Source: Cereibacter_A sp052244495 (GTDB lineage: Bacteria > Pseudomonadota > Alphaproteobacteria > Rhodobacterales > Rhodobacteraceae). Taken from it: a DNA stretch of 64,000 nucleotides. Below are positions 22,391 to 31,478 of the stretch, piece after piece. The position numbers were made by a program, and so were the translations under genes. Within the stretch, counting starts at the first letter, position 1. The number at the start of each line of letters is the position of its first letter. The notes under the pieces were generated by a model. That model saw only the letters and a program-made list of their open reading frames with translations, ran no database searches and was not told where the DNA came from. The stretch lies in NCBI GenBank assembly GCA_052244495.1, contig JBQPXH010000013.1; one strand, 5' to 3'.

Positions 22391-22719
22391 TGGTCTGTCC
22401 TCGCTGCTGCGGTGATCTCAAGCCACTGCCGCCGGCCGGCGCCTTCCTTGACGCCGACGATCTCGTATTCGCGCCCCTCGCACACCAGCCGGTCGCGCGG
22501 CGTCAGGTCGGCCGTGAAGCTGCTCCAGCGCACCGTGAAGCGAGTCGTCACGCTGGCCGCGACCTCGGCCGACCGCCACCGCTCGCCGTCGCTTAGGTCG
22601 GCCTTGCTAGCCCAGATCGGCGCGCCGTGATCGGCCCAGGTCTCGACGGACGAGAAGCCATCGTCGGTCAGGGTGGCACGTCGGAACTGGATGAGGCGAT
22701 CGAGCGCGCCGGCGGCCAT
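22387..22719 (-). CDS. Phage head closure protein
   Basis: A 110-residue protein with the head-tail adaptor pattern: MAAGALDRLIQFRRATLTDD, VETWADHGAPIWASK, RDRLVCEGREYEIVGVKEGA and LEITAAA. It resembles SPP1 gp16/HK97 gp7-type stoppers. It starts at the stop of the connector gene. Confidence 0.87.
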   Translation of the reverse strand: MAAGALDRLIQFRRATLTDDGFSSVETWADHGAPIWASKADLSDGERWRSAEVAASVTTRFTVRWSSFTADLTPRDRLVCEGREYEIVGVKEGAGRRQWLEITAAARTDQ

Positions 22720-23237
22720 CAGATCTTCCTGAAGCGAAGCTGCGAGACGAGAGCCGCCACGGCGAGCGGCAGTTCGGAGGTGATGTTGCCGACGTTCACG
22801 GCCTCGCGGTTCTCATACCAGTGGCCAGCGAGCATCAGGATGGCCTGCCGCGCCGCCGGCAGCAGATGCGCCGGCAGTCCGCAGGTGTAGCTCACCACGG
22901 CCTGCGACGGCTCCGCATCGACAGACACTAGAGGGCCAAGCGCCTCCGGCGTGACGGCGCAGCCCACGACCTCCCCATCCGCCTCCACGACCACATCCGA
23001 AACATCCGGAAGAGAAAGCCGATACGGGCCAGGCCCGCTGAAGGTCTGGCGCCAGCGCTGGGGCATGATCGCCCGACCGAGATGGCCAGTGCGTCCGTCG
23101 AGGTGCGCCGTGGCCGCAGCAACTAGCGCCTCGATCAGCGCGTCCTCTTCGTCGCCCGCGACCCGACAGTGAACCTTCGCCAGATCGAGCGATACCGCCG
23201 CCGCGGGCGGTTCGACGAGGACCGGGAGGCTTGTCAT
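22719..23237 (-). CDS. Head-tail connector protein (HK97 gp6-like)
   Basis: A 172-residue protein: SLDLAKVHCRVAGDEEDALI, EALVAAATAHLDGRTGHLGR, PQRWRQTF, then VDAEPSQAVVSYTCGLP and LLPAARQAILMLAGHWYENR. This is the helical connector fold placed directly under the portal. It overlaps its neighbours on both sides by a few bases. Confidence 0.87.
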   Translation of the reverse strand: MTSLPVLVEPPAAAVSLDLAKVHCRVAGDEEDALIEALVAAATAHLDGRTGHLGRAIMPQRWRQTFSGPGPYRLSLPDVSDVVVEADGEVVGCAVTPEALGPLVSVDAEPSQAVVSYTCGLPAHLLPAARQAILMLAGHWYENREAVNVGNITSELPLAVAALVSQLRFRKI

Positions 23238-23443
23238 TCCTTGGCGACCTTCTTGCCACGGGCGGCGGGTTTGGCATCGGCCTTCCCGTCGTAGGCCTTG
23301 ATCGGCTCGAGGTCGTCGGCCTCGATCGGCTCGAGGACGTGCGGCACGAGGTGAGCGACGTCTGCATGAGCAGCTTCACGCATGTCACCGGGCTCATAGG
23401 GGCGGTCACCGATGTGCTGGCGCAGGACCGTGTATTTCTGCAT
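23234..23443 (-). CDS. Small phage protein between capsid and connector genes
   Basis: A 69-residue protein starting MQKYTVLRQHIGDRPYEPGD, with a short beta-like start and a Lys/Ala-rich C-terminus. Small proteins of this form (YTVL..HIGD..Y..GD) are common immediately after the major capsid gene in Rhodobacteral phages; no function is known to me. Confidence 0.6.
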   Translation of the reverse strand: MQKYTVLRQHIGDRPYEPGDMREAAHADVAHLVPHVLEPIEADDLEPIKAYDGKADAKPAARGKKVAKE

Positions 23444-23499
23444 GTCATCCTCCTATCGGCTCATGAGAGGGGGCGGAGCCCGCCCCCTCGAGGAGACGA

Positions 23500-24699
23500 T
23501 CAGGCCACGCGGCCGAAGTCGCCGTAGATAAAGGCCTCGGGGCGGTAGACCGCGAGCGCGAGCCGCTCCTCGGCGAGGAACGTCACCTTGTTCCGGGTGA
23601 AGTCGTCGTTCTGGTAGCCCGCCTCGACCCGGCCATCCCACTGGTCGAAGATCTGGGCAGCCATGTCGAAGGCGCCGACCAGCACCTTGTCGATCGTCAT
23701 GGCCGGCGTGTCGACGACGGGCAGCCCCCAGAGGGTCTTCGCGACGCCGCCCTGAGGATTGCCGATGATGTAACGGCCAGTCGTGTCCTTCAGCAGTTCG
23801 ATCCACGCCCAGTCCGCAGGGTGCATGGTGATGCCGGATGCGGGGTACTCGGCCAGCACCGCCTGAAGCATCATGAGGCGGATGCGGTCGATCGAGGTCG
23901 TGTCGCCGCCCGTGAGCGGGTTCAGGTAGGCCGTGGACTGCGGGACGATGCCGGCCAGGTTCTGCCCGGTGCCGTCGCCATAGAGGAGCTGGCCCTCCTC
24001 CTTGTAGGCGAGGCCATAGAGCAGGCGCTGGTCGATCATGGACCGCACCTGCGCCACGTCGCTCAACACCTGCCTGGTGGCGCGGGTCCAGTGGGCGATG
24101 ACCTTGGTGGTGACCGACCGGTCGGCGAGCTTGATGTCGCTCTCGGGTTTCGCCGCGCCCTCCGCCACCGGTGCCGCGTTGTTGGCGAAGCCGGTCTCCT
24201 GCACGAACTCGATGGTCGGCGAATCCGTGCGGCCCGGCATCAGCAGGTTGCGGATCGTCATGCGCCGCTGCGGCAACGCCTGGACGCCCGGCAGGCGGTA
24301 GGGTGCGATCGCCGCCCCGACGGCGCCGGCCGTGTCAGTGGTGGCCGATGTCAGGTCGGCCTTCACCTCCATGGAGAGCTTCGCGCCCGGGCTCGCGTTC
24401 ATCAGGCCCTTGAAGCCGTCCATTTCGACGAAGCGCTGACCCACCGATTTGGCCTCGGCCGGATCGCCGCCGCCGCGAGCCATCTTCTGCTCGATCTCGG
24501 ACAGTTGCGCCTTGAGCGCGTTCATGCCCGTCAGCGCTTCGTCGGCCTTGCCCTTGATGGACTCGGTCAAGGCCTCGCCGTTTTTCGCCTTGCCAAGCGC
24601 CTCCTCAGCAAGCGCCTTCACGCCATCGAGCGACTTGTCGAGCGCAGCCTTCATCTCGACCGCCAGTTCGGCGGCCGTCTTGGTCTCGTTGTCAGCCAT
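23500..24699 (-). CDS. Major capsid protein, HK97 family
   Basis: A 399-residue protein. Residues 1-100 are helical and highly charged (the scaffold-like delta domain, removed by the protease). The rest has the HK97 capsid fold: PGVQALPQRRMTIRNLLMPG, IEFVQETGFANNAAPVAEGA, KVIAHWTRATRQVLSDVAQV, a GDGTGQNLAGI loop and GYQNDDFTRNKVTFLAEERL near the end. It lies downstream of protease and portal. Confidence 0.95.
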   Translation of the reverse strand: MADNETKTAAELAVEMKAALDKSLDGVKALAEEALGKAKNGEALTESIKGKADEALTGMNALKAQLSEIEQKMARGGGDPAEAKSVGQRFVEMDGFKGLMNASPGAKLSMEVKADLTSATTDTAGAVGAAIAPYRLPGVQALPQRRMTIRNLLMPGRTDSPTIEFVQETGFANNAAPVAEGAAKPESDIKLADRSVTTKVIAHWTRATRQVLSDVAQVRSMIDQRLLYGLAYKEEGQLLYGDGTGQNLAGIVPQSTAYLNPLTGGDTTSIDRIRLMMLQAVLAEYPASGITMHPADWAWIELLKDTTGRYIIGNPQGGVAKTLWGLPVVDTPAMTIDKVLVGAFDMAAQIFDQWDGRVEAGYQNDDFTRNKVTFLAEERLALAVYRPEAFIYGDFGRVA

Positions 24700-24720
24700 G
24701 GTGGCCTCCTGTGTGGGTAA

Positions 24721-25383
24721 TCAGGCCGAAAGGCCCAGGAACGCGCGCATGAACGCCGCGCCGTCGTTTGCCGCTCCGGCCGGCTCCCCCGGCCCCTTCA
24801 GGTGGATGCGCGCGGCGCGCTCCGCCTGCGAGTTCGACAGGCCAAGACCCTTGGCCATCAGCTCGAACTCCCGCTCAGTCAGCCGGTCCCCGGCCCTGAG
24901 CTTGTTCACGACCTCGTCCATCCCCTCCGACTTGACGGCGGAGATCTTCGCCCGCTCGTTCATCGGGAAGGTCACAGGTGAGATTTCGAAGAGGTCCGCC
25001 TTCTTGATGACGCGGACATTGCCATCAGGCTCCGCTTCCCGGGTGCGGTAGCCGATCGACAGTCCGCCGATCACGTTGGCCTTCATCAGGGCATGGACCT
25101 CACGGGCCTTCGGCACGTCGAGGACGAGCCGCCCCTTGCCCCAGAGGCCCTTCGCATCCTCGGCCAGATCCTCCCATACCCCGATGGGCTGATACGGATC
25201 GTGGTTCCACAGCATCTTGATGCTGCGGCCCGACTGCCTGGCCTTGGCCATCCCCTCGACGAAGGCGCCCGGGGCGATCTTGTCGCCTCCATTGTCGACG
25301 TTGCCGAAGATCGCGGCATAGCCCTCGACCGTGCCCTCGTCGCTCAGCGCCTTCAGCTCGAGCGCGAAATCACTGTGTTCCAT
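24721..25383 (-). CDS. HK97-family prohead protease
   Basis: A 220-residue protein beginning MEHSDFALELKALSDEGTVE, then GYAAIFGNVDNGGDKIAPGA. The probable active-site His is in WNHDPYQPIG and the Ser in VIGGLSIGYRT, as in the U35 phage proteases. It cleaves the capsid delta domain during maturation. It overlaps the portal gene by 14 nt. Confidence 0.93.
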   Translation of the reverse strand: MEHSDFALELKALSDEGTVEGYAAIFGNVDNGGDKIAPGAFVEGMAKARQSGRSIKMLWNHDPYQPIGVWEDLAEDAKGLWGKGRLVLDVPKAREVHALMKANVIGGLSIGYRTREAEPDGNVRVIKKADLFEISPVTFPMNERAKISAVKSEGMDEVVNKLRAGDRLTEREFELMAKGLGLSNSQAERAARIHLKGPGEPAGAANDGAAFMRAFLGLSA

Positions 25384-26590
25384 TGTTCTTCCCCGCCTCC
25401 GTGATCGGCACGTTCTGCATCTGCATCCGGGGCACGTCTCCGCCCGGAACCGGCGCCAGGTTCTCGCGCTCGCGCACCTCGTTGATGGTCATGGCCCCCA
25501 TCTGGGTCATGGAGCCGTAGAAGGCGGACCGGGCGGCGCTGTCGCCACGCAGGAGCGCCTCCATGTTGAAGCGGACCGAATAGCCCGCGGCACGTTCAGC
25601 CGGTGTCATGAGCTGCTTTGCGACGGCCTGCTCGATCCGCTTTACGCGGCGCCGGAGCGTGAACCGCTGGAAGAGCAGGCCCTGCTGCTCGACGCTGGTC
25701 GGCCAGGCTGTCGCGCTGCCCGGGTGCCCGATCATCACCGGCGGAACGCCGAAGAACCGACAGATCTCTTCGACCGAGAACTGCCGCGTCTCCAGCATCT
25801 GCGCATCCTCCGGCGAGATGCTGAGCGACTGATACTCGACTCCACCCTCGGCGATGAACGGACGCCCGGCGTTGACGGCGCCCATGTAGCGCGACGGAAG
25901 CTTTTCCTCGACCAGCTCGCGCTGCTCATCGGTCAGCCACTCCTTGAACTTCAGGACGCCGCTCGGCCGCAGGCCATTGGCGAATGTCGATGCCGCCGCG
26001 CGGTCGGCGGCCTGCGCCGAGGCGAAAGCCTGGTAGCCCACCTGCAGTGTGGACATGCCGCCTAGCGGATCACCGCCCGGGCCACGCACATGCAGGACCG
26101 CCCGGTCGGCCCCTTGGTAGCTGCGACCTTCGCGGGTCCAGCGGTATTCCAACGCGCCTGCCTCTGTCCTGCGAACCGAAACGGCATCGGGATGGATCGG
26201 ATAGAGGGCCACGACGCGACCCGCCTGATTACGCTCCACCTGCGCATAAGCGTTTCCTCTCAGCTCCAGCGAGAAGTTCAGGAACTCCCAGAAGTCGAGG
26301 GCGGTCTGGTCGTAATTCGGCGAGTCGTAGATGATGCCGTGCAGCGGGTGCGACGGGTCCACAGCAGTCAGGCGGCCAGCCTTGCGGTGCACCTCGAACG
26401 GCAGGGATGCGATGGTCCCCGCGACGAGGTTCGTGCAGGCCCACACGGCCGACAGGGCCATGGCTGACGACGGCGTGACCACTTCGCCGGAATAGCCGGC
26501 ATGGGCCACGGCCGTGACGCTGGGCTGCAGCGTCACCTCCTTCCGCTCGAGGCCGCGCCACCAGGTGCGCATCTTCTGCAGCGGGCGCAT
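25370..26590 (-). CDS. Phage portal protein, HK97 family
   Basis: A 406-residue protein with SSAMALSAVWACTNLVAGTI, SLPFEVHRKAG, LNFSLELRGNAYAQVERNQ and SVEEICRFFGVPPVMIGH, all standard portal motifs. It forms the dodecameric DNA entry ring at one capsid vertex. Its start overlaps the terminase stop by one base. Confidence 0.95.
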   Translation of the reverse strand: MRPLQKMRTWWRGLERKEVTLQPSVTAVAHAGYSGEVVTPSSAMALSAVWACTNLVAGTIASLPFEVHRKAGRLTAVDPSHPLHGIIYDSPNYDQTALDFWEFLNFSLELRGNAYAQVERNQAGRVVALYPIHPDAVSVRRTEAGALEYRWTREGRSYQGADRAVLHVRGPGGDPLGGMSTLQVGYQAFASAQAADRAAASTFANGLRPSGVLKFKEWLTDEQRELVEEKLPSRYMGAVNAGRPFIAEGGVEYQSLSISPEDAQMLETRQFSVEEICRFFGVPPVMIGHPGSATAWPTSVEQQGLLFQRFTLRRRVKRIEQAVAKQLMTPAERAAGYSVRFNMEALLRGDSAARSAFYGSMTQMGAMTINEVRERENLAPVPGGDVPRMQMQNVPITEAGKNNGTQ

Positions 26591-28311
26591 CAGCCTCTCC
26601 TCAATGCGGACATGAAGTCATCGATCGACCCTCCGCCGCGGCGCGCTTCAGGATCGCGCTGCATCAGCATGAAGGCGTTGAACGTGGCGATCAGGGGGTC
26701 GATCTTGGACTTCCCCGCCACTTCCTTCGTGATCCGCACAGCCGACCCCTTGATTTCCGGTTTCGCATTGCCGGCCGACCACGCCATCAGGGGCTGAGCC
26801 CCGTGCAGGAACGTGCCCTGCTTGAGCATCCGCTCAAGGCCCCAGATCGCGGGCGACAGCCGCCAGTCCTGTCCGACCACGACGAGCTGCTCGTAGGTGA
26901 TCCCACGGGCGAACATCTCGAACTGGATCGCTGCCGAGTTCGTGGTGTCCACACCGATCGCCGCCTCTTCCGGCAGGAGATCCGCCTCGAGCAGTCGCTG
27001 GGCGATCTCGGCCACCCCGCGCACATCGCCCGACACGTCATCATCCTCGAGGAGCACCAGGTCGCCATCCTCGGCGAAGTTCTGCAGGCGCGGGGCAATC
27101 TCCTTCCGCTCCTCCAGCACCTCCGGGTGCGCCCAGGCTCGCGCCCAGTGCAGCCAGCGCTTGGTCTCCCTGCACCGGCCGATGACAGCCGCGGCGAAGA
27201 GGTCGTCAAGGCCGCCGCCATCCACCCCGAGCACCGCCACCTCGCTGCGCTCGATCAGCTCGTCCAGCGTGAGGCACTCGTCGGCACAGGTGTCCCAGTA
27301 CTGCGCGCCGAGCCAGCCTGCCGAGAGGCCGACGCCGATCTCGATGTTCAGGTGCTGGGACGCCCAGATCTGCTCGGTGTGCTTCGTCACCCGGCCGTTG
27401 TTCTCGTAGTCATCGAGCAGAGCCTGCTCGTCGATCGATAACCCGAGGTTGGGCAGTACGAGATGCCAGTTCCTCCGGTCGCGCCAGAAGTCCTGACTGC
27501 GCTGCAGCTCGAGCGGAAACTCGTAGAGCACCGGCAGCATGATCGGGTTACGACCGCCACGCCCGTCCCGGATCGCCCGCGCCTTGTCCAGCTCGATCTT
27601 CCATATCCCGGCTGGCGGCTCGTCCGACTGCGTCGTGATCATCAGCACCTTGCCGCGGGTCTTCGTGATCCCGCCCCCGCGGATCTGCTGCATGACGGCC
27701 GCGGCCTTCGCTTTCTTCCCGAGCTCGTGCACCTCGTCGATGATCGTGAAGACCGGGATCTCCCCCGTCACGATGGACGTGTCGAAGGTCTTCACTTCCA
27801 GCTTCGTGTTCGTCTTCCTCCGCGTGACGGTCTTCAGGTGGTCCTGCACCTGAAAGATCGCCTCGAGCTTGGGGTCGAGCCGCACCATGCCCTGCGCCTG
27901 GTCGAAGCACCGCTCGGAGATGTTCTGCGACGGCCCGACCAGCAGGCCCTGCCGGTTCGGCGCTTCCTCCATGTAGAGAGCGGTAAGCCCGAGCCCCGCA
28001 ACGTAGGTGGTCTTCGAGTTCTTCTTCGGGACCATGCAGAGCAGCTCCCAGACGAGGGCCGCCTGCGTGACAGGGTCCTCGGACGCGAAGAACGCGGCGA
28101 GGATATCCTTGAACCAGTCGCCGCAGGCTTCGGCCATCGTCGGGTTGCCCGGCACGTCCGGCAGCCGCAGACGGTTGAAGAACGCGAGCGCCTTGCTTGC
28201 CTTCTCCTCGTTCAGCGGCACGTCCGCGATGGGCGTCTCACCCGCCTGCAGCTTCTCCCACCAGTCCGGGCAGGCGAAGCGCGGAAGCGCCTCAGTTCGG
28301 TCGAGCGGCAT
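26590..28311 (-). CDS. terL: Terminase large subunit
   Basis: A 573-residue packaging motor. The ATPase part has a Walker A-like VPKKNSKT (LLCMVPKKNSKTTYVAGLG), FTIIDEVHE as Walker B and MITTQSDEP as coupling motif. The C-terminal nuclease part begins VLGVDGGGLDDLFAAAVIGR with its metal-binding acids and has IGVDTTNS further on. It is of the HK97 phi/cos type. It overlaps the small subunit gene by 20 nt. Confidence 0.95.
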   Translation of the reverse strand: MPLDRTEALPRFACPDWWEKLQAGETPIADVPLNEEKASKALAFFNRLRLPDVPGNPTMAEACGDWFKDILAAFFASEDPVTQAALVWELLCMVPKKNSKTTYVAGLGLTALYMEEAPNRQGLLVGPSQNISERCFDQAQGMVRLDPKLEAIFQVQDHLKTVTRRKTNTKLEVKTFDTSIVTGEIPVFTIIDEVHELGKKAKAAAVMQQIRGGGITKTRGKVLMITTQSDEPPAGIWKIELDKARAIRDGRGGRNPIMLPVLYEFPLELQRSQDFWRDRRNWHLVLPNLGLSIDEQALLDDYENNGRVTKHTEQIWASQHLNIEIGVGLSAGWLGAQYWDTCADECLTLDELIERSEVAVLGVDGGGLDDLFAAAVIGRCRETKRWLHWARAWAHPEVLEERKEIAPRLQNFAEDGDLVLLEDDDVSGDVRGVAEIAQRLLEADLLPEEAAIGVDTTNSAAIQFEMFARGITYEQLVVVGQDWRLSPAIWGLERMLKQGTFLHGAQPLMAWSAGNAKPEIKGSAVRITKEVAGKSKIDPLIATFNAFMLMQRDPEARRGGGSIDDFMSALRRG

Positions 28312-28816
28312 ATTGGCCGGCTTCGTTTTCCAGCTCGGCCATCAGATCGGCCTCCGCATCCCGGGCGCGCAGCTTGTCGATCTGCTTCTTGCCGAGCTTG
28401 TCGGCGGCATGCTGCTTGGGACGCTCCGACAGCTTGCGCTCGATCTCCATCCGGTCCTGCCGGTCGAGAAGTTGGGCGAGGACCCGCTCGGCCCCGACGT
28501 TGCCCTTGTCCGCCTGCTCCCAGATGCGCATCAGGCGGCGCGCCTCCAGCCGGTCGCGGGCGGCATCGCGTTCGATCAGCTCGGCTCTAAAATACCGCTT
28601 CAGCGTAGGCACCGAGATGGCGAGGCCAGTGCGGGGATCCACGATCACCTTCGCGATCCGGTCGTTGCTCCAGCCGCACGCAAGCAACATACTGACTTTC
28701 CTTGCATTTTCGTCAGTGCGCTCGAAGCGCGGGCGGCCTCTCTTGCCTGCCCGCGCATAGACCGGCTCACCGAAGAGGTTCAGGGCGAAGGCGTCGTCCG
28801 AAATTTCGTCTGTCAC
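28292..28816 (-). CDS. terS: Terminase small subunit
   Basis: A 174-residue protein. The N-terminal half has an HTH for DNA recognition (ARKVSMLLACGWSNDRIAKV), with ISVPTLKRYFRAEL after it. The C-terminal half is charged and helical. It immediately precedes and overlaps the large subunit, so it is the DNA-binding partner of packaging. Confidence 0.85.
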   Translation of the reverse strand: MTDEISDDAFALNLFGEPVYARAGKRGRPRFERTDENARKVSMLLACGWSNDRIAKVIVDPRTGLAISVPTLKRYFRAELIERDAARDRLEARRLMRIWEQADKGNVGAERVLAQLLDRQDRMEIERKLSERPKQHAADKLGKKQIDKLRARDAEADLMAELENEAGQYAARPN

Positions 28817-28911
28817 GGAAAAAAATCCCTAGATGAGCCCACGAACCGGTCTAGGCACTCCCAGCCCCCGAAGTTTCGACCACCCCCCTCGGTGCCGCCG
28901 TGGGATCGCGG

Positions 28912-29280
28912 TCACGCGCCCCGCTGTCGGTCGGCGGCCTCATCGCGTTGCTTCAGCCGGTCGTGGCAGGGCTTGCAGAGGCACCAGAGGTTGCCCTCAT
29001 CCCAGAACAGTGCCTCGTCGCCCCGGTGCGGCCTCTTGTGGTCCGCCACCAGCAGTGAGGTGTTGCTCTCGACCCGTCCGCACCCTGGCCACTGGCAGGT
29101 GAACAGGTCCCTGACCAGCACCTTCCAGCGGAGCCGCTGCCAGCGCGATGTCTTGTACCACGAGCGCCACTCGACACGGGCATCGCGGGCGCGGGACTGC
29201 GCGGCCTTGTCGTTCGGCAGGTAGCGCGCCGCCGGCTTCAGCCGAGCGCTCGCATCCCGGAGCATCTTCAGCCGTGCCAT
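28912..29280 (-). CDS. HNH endonuclease next to terminase
   Basis: A 122-residue protein from the ATG at 29280. It has W..LRWKVLVRDLFTCQWPG, CGR, the catalytic VADHKRPHRGDEALFWDEGN and LWCLCKPCHD with paired Cys for structural zinc. HNH proteins encoded beside terminases in HK97-like phages (HK97 gp74 type) assist cos cleavage and packaging. That role fits its position. Confidence 0.9.
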   Translation of the reverse strand: MARLKMLRDASARLKPAARYLPNDKAAQSRARDARVEWRSWYKTSRWQRLRWKVLVRDLFTCQWPGCGRVESNTSLLVADHKRPHRGDEALFWDEGNLWCLCKPCHDRLKQRDEAADRQRGA

Positions 29281-29299
29281 CCCGGCCCTCCAATGCAAA

Positions 29300-29329
29300 G
29301 CGCCCGGGGAGCATCTGCTCTCCGGGCGC
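29300..29329. repeat. Near-perfect 14-bp hairpin upstream of HNH/terminase genes
   Basis: GCGCCCGGGGAGCA and TGCTCTCCGGGCGC pair over 14 positions with one G/T mismatch, leaving a 2-nt loop. It lies 20 nt upstream of the HNH start. On the minus strand it is followed by TTTGC. It could terminate the upstream unit, or be part of a packaging (cos) region. TTGACA occurs a little further upstream on the minus strand. Confidence 0.55.
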
Positions 29330-29370
29330 CATTCGGTCCACCTGCAAAATGTCAATGCAGTGAGGTTCTG

Positions 29371-30033
29371 TCAACTTCCTTCGTCGCGCCATGGCGACAT
29401 GGGGGGCATGTCTGCAGTCAGTTGGACCGTCGACAGAATATCGAGCGTGCGCAGCTCGTGGCCAAGATGCAGCAGCGCGCCCCACCATGTGAGCCACTCG
29501 CGCCGGGCGGCGGCAATCTGGGCGGGGCTCGGGGCATAGGTCACAGGGCATGCCTCGACCGCGCGGACAACCCGACGCCCGCGATGCACCGTCACGATCT
29601 CATCCACCACCTCGATCCGCGCGAACATGCCGTGCTTGGATCGGCGCCAGTCACGCGGCACGCAACGCGGGCGCGCGCCGGGCATCCAGTCGGGCCGCAT
29701 GCCGGCTCGCGCGAGGGTGGCGATTTTCACCGCCATCCCGCGCCCGCCATGCTCGGGCGGCAGCGCCGCCACCGCCGAGGCGATCATCTCGGCATCGTCA
29801 GCCGGAAGGGAGTGCCCGCCCCCGTCGATGCGGCACCCGATGGCGCCTCGCTGCGCCACGAGCCAAGCCGACGAGACGGCCCGCCGGTAGCTGTCTGGCG
29901 CAGCCTCCTCGGCGAAGTCGACGCTGGCGCATTCGGTCTGGAACGCCCAGACGAGCGCGCGCTCGACCGACATCTCCCGCCGCACCGGCGCCACCATCCG
30001 TGCCTGCCGCATGTCCACCGCCCGCCCGATCAT
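29371..30033 (-). CDS. Hypothetical phage protein before the packaging genes
   Basis: A 220-residue protein from the ATG at 30033 (MIGRAVDMRQARMVAPVRRE), which overlaps the stop of the gene before it. It has SVERALVWAFQTECASVDFA, a middle ALPPEHGGRGMAVKIATLAR and a C-terminal SPAQIAAARREWLTWWGALL. Not recognised. Its place between replication and packaging genes suggests a late regulator or packaging accessory. Confidence 0.65.
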   Translation of the reverse strand: MIGRAVDMRQARMVAPVRREMSVERALVWAFQTECASVDFAEEAAPDSYRRAVSSAWLVAQRGAIGCRIDGGGHSLPADDAEMIASAVAALPPEHGGRGMAVKIATLARAGMRPDWMPGARPRCVPRDWRRSKHGMFARIEVVDEIVTVHRGRRVVRAVEACPVTYAPSPAQIAAARREWLTWWGALLHLGHELRTLDILSTVQLTADMPPMSPWRDEGS

Positions 30034-30638
30034 GCCGCCGTCCCTTCCTCGTCCTTCCGCCCGCGGCCGGCATCGACCAGCGCGCGGGCCGCATCCCGAT
30101 CCCGCAGATATTGCTCGAGCCACACCCGATCCTCCGGGCTGGCGGTCTCTCGGTCGATCCGGTCGCGGGTCAGCTCGCACCGGCGCGCGTTCTCGACCGC
30201 CTGATCCCGAATCTCGCGCAGGTCCATGGCGAGCGGCGGGCGCGGGTGCTTCAGGAGCCAGCGGTAGAGCTCAACCAGATGCCCGCCCGCCTCCGCCTTC
30301 GGCCCCTCGATCGACGCGAGCCAGCTCGACACGATCCGGCGTTCGGCCGGCGGCGGCTCCTGGAGGCTCCTCGCGAATTGCTGGATCACGATCTCGGACG
30401 GCCACACCCCATCCGGCGCGCTGTCGATCAGCGTCTCGGCCAGCGTCATGAGGTTGTCATCGCTCATGTAGGCGAGGCGCTCGCAGATCCGCCCCATGGT
30501 CGCCTCATGCGCCGCCGCCGGCACACCGCGCTTGCGCGCCATCCCGGCCTGGTCGAGCCGATCCACCACCAGCGCCTTCACCCGCGCCCGGTCTTCCGCC
30601 TTCGCTCCGCTCATGGCCCCGTTCCCTTTCTCAGCCAT
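30030..30638 (-). CDS. Hypothetical helical phage protein, first gene of the late unit
   Basis: A 202-residue, charged, mostly helical protein (ARVKALVVDRLDQAGMARKR, GRICERLAYMSDDNLMTLAE, GPKAEAGGHLVELYRWLLKH). The start may be 30638 or the Met nine codons later. It follows a 195-bp region with operator-like repeats, so it is probably the first gene of the leftward late operon. Function unknown. Confidence 0.6.
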   Translation of the reverse strand: MAEKGNGAMSGAKAEDRARVKALVVDRLDQAGMARKRGVPAAAHEATMGRICERLAYMSDDNLMTLAETLIDSAPDGVWPSEIVIQQFARSLQEPPPAERRIVSSWLASIEGPKAEAGGHLVELYRWLLKHPRPPLAMDLREIRDQAVENARRCELTRDRIDRETASPEDRVWLEQYLRDRDAARALVDAGRGRKDEEGTAA

Positions 30639-30781
30639 CCACGCCTGCCGCGTTCGCTGCCGCCCGACTTTTGCACCCCACCAGAAGGAGTGTTTTGTCT
30701 GGTTCTGTTTTGTTGGGTCCGGTCCTGTCTTGTCCTGTAGGGCAATAACACTTCCGGGCCTGTTGGATCACTGCAACCTCA

Positions 30782-30834
30782 CAGTTATCAACTGTTACGA
30801 TTGCAGTTATTAACTGTTAGTAACACTGTTAACT
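30782..30834. promoter_or_regulatory. Operator-like repeats upstream of the late genes
   Basis: CAGTTATCAACTGTTA (30782-30797) and CAGTTATTAACTGTTA (30804-30819) are spaced 22 bp apart, two helical turns. Each has a CAGTT-N3-AACTG palindrome, and a partial third copy (ACTGTTAACT) is at 30825-30834. They lie 144-196 bp upstream of the 30638 start on the same strand. They are read as binding sites for a phage regulator; a replication origin is the alternative. Confidence 0.5.
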
Positions 30835-31478
30835 CATTGGAATTGCACGACCTTGGGTCCGCCGCGCGTGGCCTCGAATGCTGCCCGCACGTTGTCCGAG
30901 GTGATGTAGAGATCCCGCTCGCCGAGCCAGTCCGCGATGAGTGCGACCACGTCCGCGCTTTCGGCCGCCCGGGTGCAGTTGATCTCGATGAGCTTCCTCC
31001 TGACGCGCGTTCTGGCCATGGCCTTCGCGCCCTCGGTCCGCGCCTGGTCGCGCCCGCGCTTCCGGCGGTGCATGTCCCGCGCGATGCCGGCGATCATCGG
31101 ATGCCCGAGGCGGGGGTTGTCAGGGGCCTCGTCCTGGTTTGCGATATGCGTCTCGCGCCAGCCGTAGAGGGCTCCCACCCGCGCGGCCCGCCATCCCTCG
31201 ACATCCGCGCCGTATCCCGCGAGGCGGGCGAGCTCGAAGTCGTCGTCGGGCAGCGTGCCCGCTGGATCCTGTCGGAATGCCTCGCACCACAGGAGGAGAG
31301 CGGTCCCAATGTCGGCGCGCCGCCCTTCGGCCAGCGCCCGGGCGACGAAGCGCGAGGTCAGCAGCCGGTTGATGTGCAGCGGCACCCACTCGTGGCTCGA
31401 GAGTGTGTCGCCGAAGGCCAGCGGATACTCCCAGAAGTCGCCGATGACTTCGGTCTCTTGAGGATGATCAGCTGGCAT
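30834..31478 (-). CDS. DUF1376/YdaU-like replication-region protein
   Basis: A 214-residue protein from the ATG at 31478. The N-terminal 120 residues have the DUF1376 pattern: FWEYPLAFGDTLSSHEWVPL, ARALAEGRRADIGTALLLWC, AGTLPDDDFELARLAGY. These are found in phage replication initiation modules. The C-terminal part is basic (RDMHRRKRGRDQARTEGAKA) and ends with a winged-helix-like segment. It directly follows the DnaA-domain gene. Confidence 0.65.
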   Translation of the reverse strand: MPADHPQETEVIGDFWEYPLAFGDTLSSHEWVPLHINRLLTSRFVARALAEGRRADIGTALLLWCEAFRQDPAGTLPDDDFELARLAGYGADVEGWRAARVGALYGWRETHIANQDEAPDNPRLGHPMIAGIARDMHRRKRGRDQARTEGAKAMARTRVRRKLIEINCTRAAESADVVALIADWLGERDLYITSDNVRAAFEATRGGPKVVQFQ

